NCBI GenBank assembly: GCA_005223125.1
Contig: NJBH01000010.1
Span: 1 to 64,000, forward strand
Direction: 5' to 3'
Origin: Promethearchaeota archaeon Loki_b32
GTDB lineage: Archaea > Asgardarchaeota > Lokiarchaeia > Sigyniarchaeales > SOKP01
DNA: 64,000 nt
Shown: one piece after another, positions 44,094 to 51,807 of the stretch
How positions within the stretch are numbered: position 1 is the first letter of the stretch
Layout: each line of letters starts with the position of its first letter
Program-made: the position numbers and the translations under genes
Notes under the pieces: generated by a model
What the model was told of the DNA's origin: nothing
Seen by the model: the letters and a program-made list of their open reading frames with translations, nothing else
The model's database searches: none

Positions 44094-45284
44094 TTATTGA
44101 TTAAATATTGTGTCAATTATAACCTTGATTTGTTTAGGATTTATCAATATAAAAAATAAATTATTATTTACATTGGTAAGACTGTTATGAGTATTTAATT
44201 TGCTTAATATTTGTTTTGAGGTTTTTATAATTCCAATATTTAATAATTCTTCAGTTAATTTACGAAATTCATTAAAATTTTTATTATATTCTAATATCTC
44301 ACAGGAAATTTCATATAACTCTTGTAGTTCTTCTAAAGAAATATAATAATTCATTTTACGCATAAAATAATTTGAGAGGTTGTCTAAGAATATAACAGTT
44401 AAGATATCTTCTTCTGAAAGATAATAAAACATGCTAAACTCATCAGAAATTTGAAAATTATCAAACTCATTCTGACAAATTTCTAAAAGTTCAAAATTAC
44501 TAATATTATTTTTGTTTTTTAATATTGGATATATATCTCGAAGAATGTCAATCCCTTTGCCAGGAACAGGCACATATTGTTCACAAATTAAATCTGTTAT
44601 ATATTGAATTAATTGATTATCAATTTCATGTGAAAAACTTAATAGGACTCTTTGTTTAAGAATAGCATAAAGCTCATGATAAGTGAAAAAATTTAATCTA
44701 TTTTTAAAATCAAATTCAGAAAGCAAATCTATTGTTCCTGGGCGAATAATTTTATTTGCAGTAGAGATTAAAGTTATATTCGCCTCTCTACTGAATTGTA
44801 GGAATTTATTAAAAATTTCGGGTTCTAAATATTCGATGTTATTAAATATAAAAAACAAATGAGAATCGACCTTATTGCTAATAAATTTAAAAGTGTTCCA
44901 TAAGTTGGAGATATCTGAATTTAAAATCGATCGTAAATCGATATTGATATTAGAAAAGGTAATTATTTCACTTAACAATGAAAATATTACTTCTTCAATG
45001 TTTTTTTCCTTACAATCCACAAAAACGTTATTAATTTGAATGAAATCTTTATTTTGATTTAAAAGATCATTTAATACTTTATTTATTACTGCTTTCTTTC
45101 CGATTCCATTAATCCCTTGATATAATATATTAAGGCAAAACTCATCAGAAATTGAATCATTTAAAATCGAAAATAAAGAATCTTCTTCTTTTTTTCTGTA
45201 TAATAGACGTGGTGGGATAAAATTTGGATCAAACAAAGCTTTAGTTCCTATATAGTTATTATTTAGATTGGATTTTGCTATCAT
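44094..45284 (-). CDS. Orc1/Cdc6-like protein with degenerate ATPase site
   Basis: The start of the domain, F-I-P-P-R-L-L-Y-R-K-K-E-E-D, corresponds to the conserved P-x-x-L-x-H-R-x-x-x-x of Orc1/Cdc6 initiators. A P-loop-like Y-Q-G-I-N-G-I-G-K-K follows, with Lys where Thr/Ser binds magnesium, and then L-F-F-I-F-N-N-I-E-Y-L in the Walker B place, with Asn-Asn for Asp-Glu. A sensor 1-like I-S-T-A-N-K and a C-terminal winged helix are recognisable. I expect an ATPase-dead paralogue that may bind DNA or a partner. I chose ATG 45284 (396 residues). A GTG at 45350 is in frame, but TTTAAATATATATG between the two looks like the TATA box of this gene. Confidence 0.55.
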   Translation of the reverse strand: MIAKSNLNNNYIGTKALFDPNFIPPRLLYRKKEEDSLFSILNDSISDEFCLNILYQGINGIGKKAVINKVLNDLLNQNKDFIQINNVFVDCKEKNIEEVIFSLLSEIITFSNINIDLRSILNSDISNLWNTFKFISNKVDSHLFFIFNNIEYLEPEIFNKFLQFSREANITLISTANKIIRPGTIDLLSEFDFKNRLNFFTYHELYAILKQRVLLSFSHEIDNQLIQYITDLICEQYVPVPGKGIDILRDIYPILKNKNNISNFELLEICQNEFDNFQISDEFSMFYYLSEEDILTVIFLDNLSNYFMRKMNYYISLEELQELYEISCEILEYNKNFNEFRKLTEELLNIGIIKTSKQILSKLNTHNSLTNVNNNLFFILINPKQIKVIIDTIFNQ

Positions 45285-45315
45285 ATTTTTAACCTTAGTT
45301 TTAATTGATTTTAGA

Positions 45316-45329
45316 CATATATATTTAAA
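45316..45329 (-). promoter_or_regulatory. TATA box and G-rich BRE-like element for the Orc-like gene
   Basis: TTTAAATATATATG on the minus strand is preceded by GTGGGTGGGG (45339-45330), which is striking in this AT-rich DNA. The expected transcript start is near 45298, 14 bases before the chosen ATG. The G-tract may be a BRE or an initiator-binding site. Confidence 0.4.
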
Positions 45330-45500
45330 CCCCACCCACAGAGAGGTCACTAAAAGTAAAACTAAATTTAATATTAGAGGAAAATTATAGTAGAAATATA
45401 ATCTTTTAAAAATGTGAGGATTTAAATATAGCTTGGGTTAAAAATTCCTTTAAAACAAGATTGGAAGATCCAGAAGAGAATTTCAATTTATAAATGAGAT

Positions 45501-46457
45501 CTATTCAAAACTTTCTAGTAAATTTTTTAAATTGGTAGCTAATAATGGCAAATATTCATAGGATTTAATTTTCACTTTCTTATTTAAACAGAGTGCCACC
45601 AAATAAAGTCTGGTATCACCAATATCCAATTTCCTAAGAAAAATTATTCCTTCCTTTTGAAATTTTGATTGTTTCTCTGGAAATTCTACATTTGTTACTA
45701 TATCGATTGTATTTATATCCCATTCTTCTAATTTTTCTAATGCTTGAGTCAATCTGGGTGCTATGGCTTCACAAATTTTCTGATAATTCTCATTTGTAGT
45801 TCTACTAGCAATTATAAAACAATTCTGATCTAATAGAAGCATCGAACTATTGTAAGTTTTACCCATATACTCTTTCAATAAAGATTCAAACATTTTGGAT
45901 TTGTGTGTTGCATAAAAAACACCATCAGAAAAAGCCTTTAATAAGCTTGGTTCATCATAAATAGACGTCCTAAAAATAGAAAACTTGACATCCTCTATTA
46001 CAGAGGAAATTTCATTTTCTAAATAATTAATGTGAGTTAAAACATCTTTATTATTTTTAATATCAGGATCATATTTGTGGAGTAATATTAAGAATTGGAA
46101 ATTATCAAGATGTGAATCTGAGGTGATATTTATAATATCTTTAAGAAAAGTTAAAGACTCTTCAAATTTCTCAGGTGCTTGAATGTCAATTACATAAAAT
46201 ATCGATTGCATTTCAGTAAAATATTTGCTTTTATCACCTAAATATATTTTTCTGTAATTCTTTTGACCACCTAAGTCCCAACGGACAATTGAAGTTCCCA
46301 ATAATGAGTTTGTATGAAAAGTTCTTTTTGCTTTGATTGTCGGTTTGACTGTAGGTAATAGGCTAAATTTTTTATCTAGTAAAAGTAAAATTGATGTCTT
46401 TCCACCACTTTCTAAACCACAGAAAAGTATTTTTTTAAGCTCTCTTGATCCTTTCAT
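45501..46457 (-). CDS. Rag/Gtr-like GTPase fused to a roadblock-like domain
   Basis: Residues 1 to about 190 are a GTPase domain: P-loop G-L-E-S-G-G-K-T (14-21), switch I Thr at about 40, W-D-L-G-G-Q (60-65), and G4 as L-H-K-Y-D (126-130). The H-K-x-D form of G4 is the mark of Rag/Gtr GTPases, where Ras and Arf proteins have N-K-x-D. Residues about 196-318 form an alpha-beta domain with S-M-L-L-L-D-Q-N-C-F-I-I-A-S, resembling the roadblock/longin domain that follows the GTPase in eukaryotic Rag proteins. The arrangement suggests a dimeric switch related to the Rag-Ragulator system. It is the third gene after a HAD hydrolase and a nitrilase, 25 bases after the latter. Confidence 0.75.
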   Translation of the reverse strand: MKGSRELKKILFCGLESGGKTSILLLLDKKFSLLPTVKPTIKAKRTFHTNSLLGTSIVRWDLGGQKNYRKIYLGDKSKYFTEMQSIFYVIDIQAPEKFEESLTFLKDIINITSDSHLDNFQFLILLHKYDPDIKNNKDVLTHINYLENEISSVIEDVKFSIFRTSIYDEPSLLKAFSDGVFYATHKSKMFESLLKEYMGKTYNSSMLLLDQNCFIIASRTTNENYQKICEAIAPRLTQALEKLEEWDINTIDIVTNVEFPEKQSKFQKEGIIFLRKLDIGDTRLYLVALCLNKKVKIKSYEYLPLLATNLKNLLESFE

Positions 46458-46482
46458 ATCAATTTACAGTATCACATTTAAT

Positions 46483-47301
46483 TTATTTATTAATGATTTT
46501 GACTTTGATATTATTTTTTTCAATTTTTTCATTAAAACGAATTTCTCTTAATTTTCTCGGAAATTGTAAATCTATCTTATCAAAAATAAATCCACTTGAG
46601 TTTATTGGCCCTTCTACAATTTTTAATTTTGATGGAGATATATGTCCTTCATAAAAAGATATTATCTTGCTGTTTCCAAGAAAATTCCTTTTAAGATACT
46701 TACCTAACGTATTACATGCTACAATAGGTACTCTATTTTCAAGAGCTCGTGCTTTTAGATATATATACCAATTTTTCATTCCATCATCTCTTATTTGAGT
46801 TGGTGAAAACAAGATATCTGCTCCATTTTCAACAGACAGTCTAGGAGTTTCAAAAAAAGCCATATCAAAACATATAAGAATTGTAAAATTATAAGAGTTA
46901 TTTAGTTTAAATAACTTTAATTCTTTACCGGGCTCAAATAATTCACGTTCATAAGCGTACAGATGTATTTTATCTTGTCTACCAATTTCTTCACCATTTT
47001 CATTAATAAAATAACATGTTATAGCAGGTTTTTTTGAATTAGTTCTTTTTTCCCAGATTGCGCCAGAAATGAATTTTATATTATATTTTTTCGCTAAATT
47101 CTTAATAAAAAAGTAATCATTACCCCTTTGATCTTGAAAATTTTGAGCTGAATCTCTAAAAAAAGGAACCCATCTTTCTGGTAAGCATATAATATCACAT
47201 TTATTATGTTCCTTCAACAATTCTTTTAAAATCCGTTCAATTTCGTTGTAACATTTTGTTCTATTTTCAAAAATTTGAGGTTGAATACAAGCTATATTCA
47301 T
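46483..47301 (-). CDS. Carbon-nitrogen hydrolase (nitrilase superfamily)
   Basis: The enzyme hydrolyses amides or nitriles through a Glu-Lys-Cys triad. The 272 residues show Glu42 in C-L-P-E-R-W, Lys111 in R-Q-D-K-I-H-L-Y and Cys144 in I-L-I-C-F-D-M-A, all in the normal positions and order. The length fits a single-domain member. The substrate is not evident; archaeal relatives include omega-amidases and N-carbamoyl hydrolases. It lies 8 bases after the HAD gene and just before the Rag-like GTPase, probably in one transcript. Confidence 0.9.
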   Translation of the reverse strand: MNIACIQPQIFENRTKCYNEIERILKELLKEHNKCDIICLPERWVPFFRDSAQNFQDQRGNDYFFIKNLAKKYNIKFISGAIWEKRTNSKKPAITCYFINENGEEIGRQDKIHLYAYERELFEPGKELKLFKLNNSYNFTILICFDMAFFETPRLSVENGADILFSPTQIRDDGMKNWYIYLKARALENRVPIVACNTLGKYLKRNFLGNSKIISFYEGHISPSKLKIVEGPINSSGFIFDKIDLQFPRKLREIRFNEKIEKNNIKVKIINK

Positions 47302-47309
47302 TTTATGCT

Positions 47310-48065
47310 TTACTCCAAAATTTCTTTATTGTTAATTTGATCAATTACATCAAATAATTCATCCAAACTAGAGATTTCATAATTTGGCTTGAAATCTTTT
47401 TGAAAATTGAAATTGGTTTTATAATTATCATATTTTCCTCCTCTATGAAGATATACACTATGAATTTTATTTGCATTAGCTGGAATCATATCTTTTTCAA
47501 TTCTATCTCCAACATATATAGTCTCCTGACCTTTAACCCCAAATTTTTTCAAACAGTAATTAAATAGTTCTGGATTGGGTTTTTTAATTCCTATTTCATC
47601 TGAAATAACAACTAAATCAATTGAACTCTCAATTTTAAGTCTTAAAATCTTTTCATACTGTTTTATTGGTATTCCATCTGTAATAATTGCCGTTTTTATT
47701 GATAATTCCTTTATTCTCCTTAAATTATTTTTAACATCATCATATAATTTTATTGAATTAACTTTTTCTTCGTGGTATGCCATAACAGCTGCAGCTATAT
47801 ATTTATATCGATTATTATATGAGACATATTCTATATTTTCATCCACCTGATTCAATCTTCTAATAAAGATATTATAATGTTTTGAAAAATTTGAACCGTA
47901 TTCTTTTACAATTTCTCTTAATATCTGTTTTGCTTTCTCCTTATCTATTTTCAAGCCTAAATTAATCATTGCGTTAAGTCCATTAATTCTGGCTCTTTCA
48001 GATAAGCCCGTCGAGTCAAAGAGACAATCATCTAAATCAAATCCAATCAATTTTATGGGACTCAT
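47310..48065 (-). CDS. HAD-superfamily hydrolase
   Basis: The 251-residue protein has the HAD motif I at residues 8-13 (G-F-D10-L-D12-D), motif II in I-I-T-D-G-I-P, motif III Lys in I-K-K-P-N-P-E-L-F, and motif IV in I-Y-V-G-D-R-I-E-K-D. The C1-type helical cap lies between motifs I and II. These are all residues needed for phosphatase or phosphonatase activity. The substrate cannot be inferred. It is the first gene in a three-gene operon with a nitrilase and a Rag-like GTPase. Confidence 0.9.
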   Translation of the reverse strand: MSPIKLIGFDLDDCLFDSTGLSERARINGLNAMINLGLKIDKEKAKQILREIVKEYGSNFSKHYNIFIRRLNQVDENIEYVSYNNRYKYIAAAVMAYHEEKVNSIKLYDDVKNNLRRIKELSIKTAIITDGIPIKQYEKILRLKIESSIDLVVISDEIGIKKPNPELFNYCLKKFGVKGQETIYVGDRIEKDMIPANANKIHSVYLHRGGKYDNYKTNFNFQKDFKPNYEISSLDELFDVIDQINNKEILE

Positions 48066-48257
48066 TATCAGATTCCTTTTTTATCTTTAACTCATTAAAA
48101 TAATTTAAGTTGATTGCTTATATTAATTATCCTAAGATATTAGAGGTTAAGTTAAGATAAATTTATTTATCTTTAATAATATATAATCTTCAATATTAAT
48201 TTATTTTAGGTTAAACAGAAAAAAAAGCTGTTCTTGTTATTTAACAAATAAACCGTA

Positions 48258-49484
48258 ATGGAGATTCATTATTTGAAAACAATCGTCGCCTTATCATATT
48301 TTCATCGCAAAATTGGTCCTTTAGTATTTTATTCTTATCCAAAAAATATTTTAGATAAGGAATTATCATTAAAAATTGCTAACATCATGGATCAGCAATT
48401 TAGTGAAGGTTTTTTTACACATTCGTTTGAAAATCTAAAATCAATGAATTATTACTTTGAAATTCATTCAGATTGGGCTCGAGGAAATAAGGAAATGCTC
48501 ATGATTTCAATAATTTTAGATCAGCAAATTTCGCTCGAAATCGAAGAAAAAATCTCAATTTTATGTAATGAATTTTCAGAACAGTTACAATCAAATGAAG
48601 AGATTTATACAGCATTTTATATTAATGATATGAATAATTTTGAAGAAGATGATCAGGAAAACATAGTTAAAAACGAATCTTTAATCAATTTATGGGTAAC
48701 TAATTTATACTGGAATGTCATAGAATATACAAGAGAGAAAACGGAAGAAGAAAAAATCGGTTTTTTATTAAAGGATAAACAAATATTTAAAACCTTAGAA
48801 AAGTTATCAAAAGGCCCAATCCCTTTAGAATGGTTAAGAGAATGGTTTATCGAAAAATTCCCTGAAAAAGATTTTAATGAGATTATTGAAACTTTAGATG
48901 ATCGACAATTTATTTTTATTAATCAAATAGGTTTAGTAGAAAAATATGTACTTTTAGTTAAAGAAGTTAATGCTGAAAGAATCCCACCAGACAGTGTCAT
49001 TGAATATATTGATGATAAACCAGAATTAATTGAATTACTTCTCCCAAAAGTTCAAGAATACTTCAGTGAATACGAAAGGAAAACTAAGGAAGATATAAAG
49101 GATGATGCCTTTACATTATATCAAATTATGGCAGACCCCAAAAAATATAATGTTCTTTCCGAATTAAGAAATGGACTAATTTCAAAGGATAAATTACCAA
49201 AATTAGTATCAAAAAAATCTCTGGATTCATTAATGGAAAACATTGAATTCTTAAAGAATTTTGATGTAATTGAAGAATTAAATTACAACGGGGAAACTTA
49301 TATAGTTTTAAAGACAAATTTACAAATTACTACAGCTTTTCCAGAATGGATGAGAAAATTGTTACCCAAAGAATCAGAACCCGTAGTAGCAAATAAATAT
49401 CTCACTAAGGTTAAAGAAGGTAAAGAGACGTCAAAAAGTAGGAGAAGTAAAAATTCAAAAAAAAGAGCAACACCTAAAAAATAA
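48258..49484 (+). CDS. Longin-like N-terminal domain with winged helices and basic tail
   Basis: The 408-residue protein begins with Y-F-H-R-K-I-G-P-L-V-F-Y-S-Y-P, a pattern seen at the start of longin/roadblock-type domains in archaea. The domain ends at about 130. Residues about 160-370 hold at least two winged-helix-like units (I-F-K-T-L-E-K-L-S-K-G-P-I-P-L-E-W and N-V-L-S-E-L-R-N-G). The tail of about 25 residues is very rich in Lys, Arg and Ser, so it may contact DNA, RNA or membrane. No enzyme motif is visible. A small winged-helix gene follows 23 bases later. The family call for the first domain is tentative. Confidence 0.65.
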   Translation: MEIHYLKTIVALSYFHRKIGPLVFYSYPKNILDKELSLKIANIMDQQFSEGFFTHSFENLKSMNYYFEIHSDWARGNKEMLMISIILDQQISLEIEEKISILCNEFSEQLQSNEEIYTAFYINDMNNFEEDDQENIVKNESLINLWVTNLYWNVIEYTREKTEEEKIGFLLKDKQIFKTLEKLSKGPIPLEWLREWFIEKFPEKDFNEIIETLDDRQFIFINQIGLVEKYVLLVKEVNAERIPPDSVIEYIDDKPELIELLLPKVQEYFSEYERKTKEDIKDDAFTLYQIMADPKKYNVLSELRNGLISKDKLPKLVSKKSLDSLMENIEFLKNFDVIEELNYNGETYIVLKTNLQITTAFPEWMRKLLPKESEPVVANKYLTKVKEGKETSKSRRSKNSKKRATPKK

Positions 49485-49507
49485 TTTTAATACAAACGAT
49501 TTGGGCT

Positions 49508-49753
49508 ATGTCTAAAGAAGAAACTCAAGAGGATTTAAAAAATCTTTTAGGTTATATGGGAATCGAAATACTAGTAGCAATCGATAATGGAGCAAAAACT
49601 TATGAAACAATTAAATTATTCTCTGGATTACCAATTTCATGTATAAACGGGAGAGTACCCGTCTTACTTGATTTAGGCCTTATTAAAAAGAATAATAATG
49701 AATATTTTTTAACAGATAAAGGAATTCTTTTTAGAAAAAGATTAGACGAATAG
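49508..49753 (+). CDS. Small winged-helix DNA-binding protein
   Basis: The 81 residues form one winged helix: helix 1 I-E-I-L-V-A-I-D-N-G-A, helix 2 T-Y-E-T-I-K-L-F-S-G, recognition helix N-G-R-V-P-V-L-L-D-L-G-L-I, and a wing of K-K-N-N-N-E-Y-F-L-T-D-K-G. Archaeal proteins of this size are often transcription regulators. It follows the longin-like gene by 23 bases and is likely co-transcribed. Confidence 0.75.
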   Translation: MSKEETQEDLKNLLGYMGIEILVAIDNGAKTYETIKLFSGLPISCINGRVPVLLDLGLIKKNNNEYFLTDKGILFRKRLDE

Positions 49754-49766
49754 CTTTTAAAAAGGG

Positions 49767-49849
49767 ATGACATCAGTTTGGGGCGACAGTGTCATTGCTA
49801 CCGAGCAAGTAGCTAACTTTGTCATAAGTTCATCATTTGTCAAATGATG
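49767..49849 (+). terminator. Hairpins between two convergent genes
   Basis: The 97-base gap between the plus-strand winged-helix gene and the minus-strand archaeal gene holds ATGACA/TGTCAT (49767-49772 with 49790-49795), GCTA/TAGC (49797-49800 with 49810-49813) and CATCATT/AATGATG around a 5-base loop (49831-49849). The last is the strongest and abuts the minus-strand stop, so it may end both transcripts. The first 60 bases are unusually GC-rich for this DNA. Confidence 0.35.
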
Positions 49850-50365
49850 CTAATTATCATTACTATTTAATTTTTGATTTTTAGTGGCTTTTTTATAATA
49901 TTTTCTCATATAATATCCTGGTCGTTTTAATCCGCCGCTCTCAGCAATGAGTCTCTCTAACCCACCTTCTTTTAATATAATATTTCTGTAAGTGTTATAA
50001 TCATTATTACTAATTTCATTCCTTCTTAATAGATAGTTTAAAAGATTTATTGCATCCTCCTTTTTTGTGCATCTCCTTATAAAATCAATCACATCTGGAT
50101 TATATAATTCATTCGGATATAATTTATTGGATTTCTGAGATTTTTCTTTATAATTCTTCTCAATTTCATAATCAACGGAATCAATTTTTATTGATTTCTT
50201 CTTTTCAAACATTTCTTTTGTCAAATGTGGGAAACGCTCATCTAATTCTTCCCTATTATACGATAACGTTAGTCCTTCATTGTCCTCAACTTTAATTTTA
50301 TTTTTAGGTTTTCTTTTTTTTTCTTCATCTCCCATGGATTTAATAACTCCTATAAGATGATTCAT
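49850..50365 (-). CDS. Conserved archaeal protein, DUF2095-like
   Basis: The 171-residue protein contains D-E-R-F-P-H-L-T-K-E-M near 39-49, then N-P-D-V-I-D-F-I-R-R-C and A-I-N-L-L-N-Y-L-L-R-R-N-E-I. It ends with G-G-L-K-R-P-G-Y-Y followed by a basic tail. I recall this combination from the small archaeal family DUF2095, whose function is unknown. An ATG at residue 11 (M-G-D-E-E-K-K) is an alternative start. No catalytic motif is evident, and it is convergent with its neighbour. Confidence 0.6.
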   Translation of the reverse strand: MNHLIGVIKSMGDEEKKRKPKNKIKVEDNEGLTLSYNREELDERFPHLTKEMFEKKKSIKIDSVDYEIEKNYKEKSQKSNKLYPNELYNPDVIDFIRRCTKKEDAINLLNYLLRRNEISNNDYNTYRNIILKEGGLERLIAESGGLKRPGYYMRKYYKKATKNQKLNSNDN

Positions 50366-50640
50366 ACAATCTATTTAATTAACGTTTATATATTCTAAGT
50401 CCGTTTTAGCCATATTATATATAATATATAAGTTAAATAATTATTTAATTTTTAAAAATTTAAAAGATTTTTATGAAGGGTTTTGCTTTAAATTAACATA
50501 GGGTAAGTTGAGTAAAGCTTTTTTAAAAAATTAATAATTTGTTAACATATTCTTTTTAATAAATGATATTCTTTAAGTAAATTTAGGACTTATATTTATT
50601 ATAATATCTAGATTTGATAAATTAAAGGAGAGTGTTAATC

Positions 50641-51363
50641 TTGCTTAAGAAAAAGACATTCATACATCGAAATATTCCCTATTCTTTTAACTGGAATAAG
50701 ATGCACCATAAAGAAAAATACTCTCAATTAACTGTTAATAGAGAAGAATTAAATAGTCTTAAAGAACATTTTAAAAAAGTTTACGAAGGATTAATCCCTA
50801 ATAATCTATTTAATTCAAGAGATTTTCCTAGGGTATCTCAATTTAAAATCAAGGGTATTAAATCTGCTTTTATTAGAAGTTTTAGCAAAAATTTACTCAG
50901 ATCTGGTAAAGTTCAATATCACAATTCTAATTCAAAACTACCTAAGTATGCTCAAAAAGTATTTGATATTTATCGAAAAAATAATTTTATGGGTATCCCT
51001 GGACATGATCCGATTTTAAAAAATATTTTAATTAAAGATAAAGATGCTATTGCGATAGAAGTACCGATTTGGAGTGAAAAAGAGAATAAAGAAATTACAG
51101 GTCATATTGATTTGATTCAAATTGAGAATGATTCTGTTAAAGTGATTGATTATAAACCTGAAGGTAATTTTTTGCTTTCTCTCCCTCAAGTTGCCATGTA
51201 TGGGGTTTTAGTTAAATCTAAATTGAATTTAAATAAAGTTAAATGTATTTCATTTAACAAACAGGGTGCTTGGGAATATGATCCAACAATATTAAAAATG
51301 GATATAAAAGATTATTTGATCTCCCATCAAATTGATGAACGTCCATGGGAATTATTTATTTAA
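50641..51363 (+). CDS. PD-(D/E)XK nuclease (Cas4/RecB-like)
   Basis: The nuclease core is visible as Glu140 (I-A-I-E-V-P), Asp157 (G-H-I-D-L-I) and D170-Y-K172 (V-I-D-Y-K-P), the E...D...D-x-K set of PD-(D/E)XK enzymes. Q-V-A-M-Y-G follows, like the Q-x-x-x-Y motif of RecB/Cas4 nucleases. I see no Cys cluster for the iron-sulphur site of Cas4, and no CRISPR array or cas gene is in the window. I chose TTG at 50641 (240 residues): AAAGGAG ends 10 bases before it, whereas the in-frame GTG at 50632 is almost inside that ribosome site. It is a single gene, likely in DNA repair or processing. Confidence 0.75.
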   Translation: MLKKKTFIHRNIPYSFNWNKMHHKEKYSQLTVNREELNSLKEHFKKVYEGLIPNNLFNSRDFPRVSQFKIKGIKSAFIRSFSKNLLRSGKVQYHNSNSKLPKYAQKVFDIYRKNNFMGIPGHDPILKNILIKDKDAIAIEVPIWSEKENKEITGHIDLIQIENDSVKVIDYKPEGNFLLSLPQVAMYGVLVKSKLNLNKVKCISFNKQGAWEYDPTILKMDIKDYLISHQIDERPWELFI

Positions 51364-51375
51364 ATTTATCAATAT

Positions 51376-51651
51376 TTAGAATTTTTTACCTTTAGGCTTA
51401 GATATTTCGGTTTTCTCCTCTGTTTTTAAATATCCCCTCAATAGGAAATAAACTAAAAGTAAAGAGATAATTTCAGTAATAACACCAAAAAAAGTAATTG
51501 TTGTTCCATTAAATCCTAAATATCTTAACAATAAAGCACACCCCAAACCGGCAGATGCTAAAAATACAATAATAATTCCCTTAATAATTTCAAAAAAAGA
51601 GTCTTTTAAATACGCAAGTTCATTTTTAATCCATGAAAATATTACGACCAT
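51376..51651 (-). CDS. Small two-helix membrane protein
   Basis: The 91-residue protein has two hydrophobic segments, about 23-43 (I-K-G-I-I-I-V-F-L-A-S-A-G-L-G) and 50-72 (T-T-I-T-F-F-G-V-I-T-E-I-I-S), and a Lys-rich C-terminal tail ending K-G-K-K-F. Both ends are likely cytosolic. I recognise no family. It is convergent with the nuclease gene, 12 bases away. Confidence 0.6.
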   Translation of the reverse strand: MVVIFSWIKNELAYLKDSFFEIIKGIIIVFLASAGLGCALLLRYLGFNGTTITFFGVITEIISLLLVYFLLRGYLKTEEKTEISKPKGKKF

Positions 51652-51807
51652 GAGAATCTACTTGTTCTATCTATTCTATGAATAAATTAAAGAAAGAATA
51701 TTTTAATATCTTTCTGATTTCTAAAAGAAAAGTTAAAAATAATGAGTTCAAAACAATGACTACAGATTTTATCTGGAAACAAATACTTTAAAAAAAAGAA
51801 TTTACTA

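Noticed and set aside
45285-45350. GTG start at 45350 for the Orc-like gene
   Set aside because: The added 22 residues span a TATA-like sequence and do not resemble the family's N-terminus.
50632-50640. GTG start for the PD-(D/E)XK nuclease
   Set aside because: It almost touches AAAGGAG; the TTG 9 bases later has proper spacing.
50641-51363. Cas4 of a CRISPR system
   Set aside because: There is no cysteine cluster, no other cas gene and no repeat array in the window.
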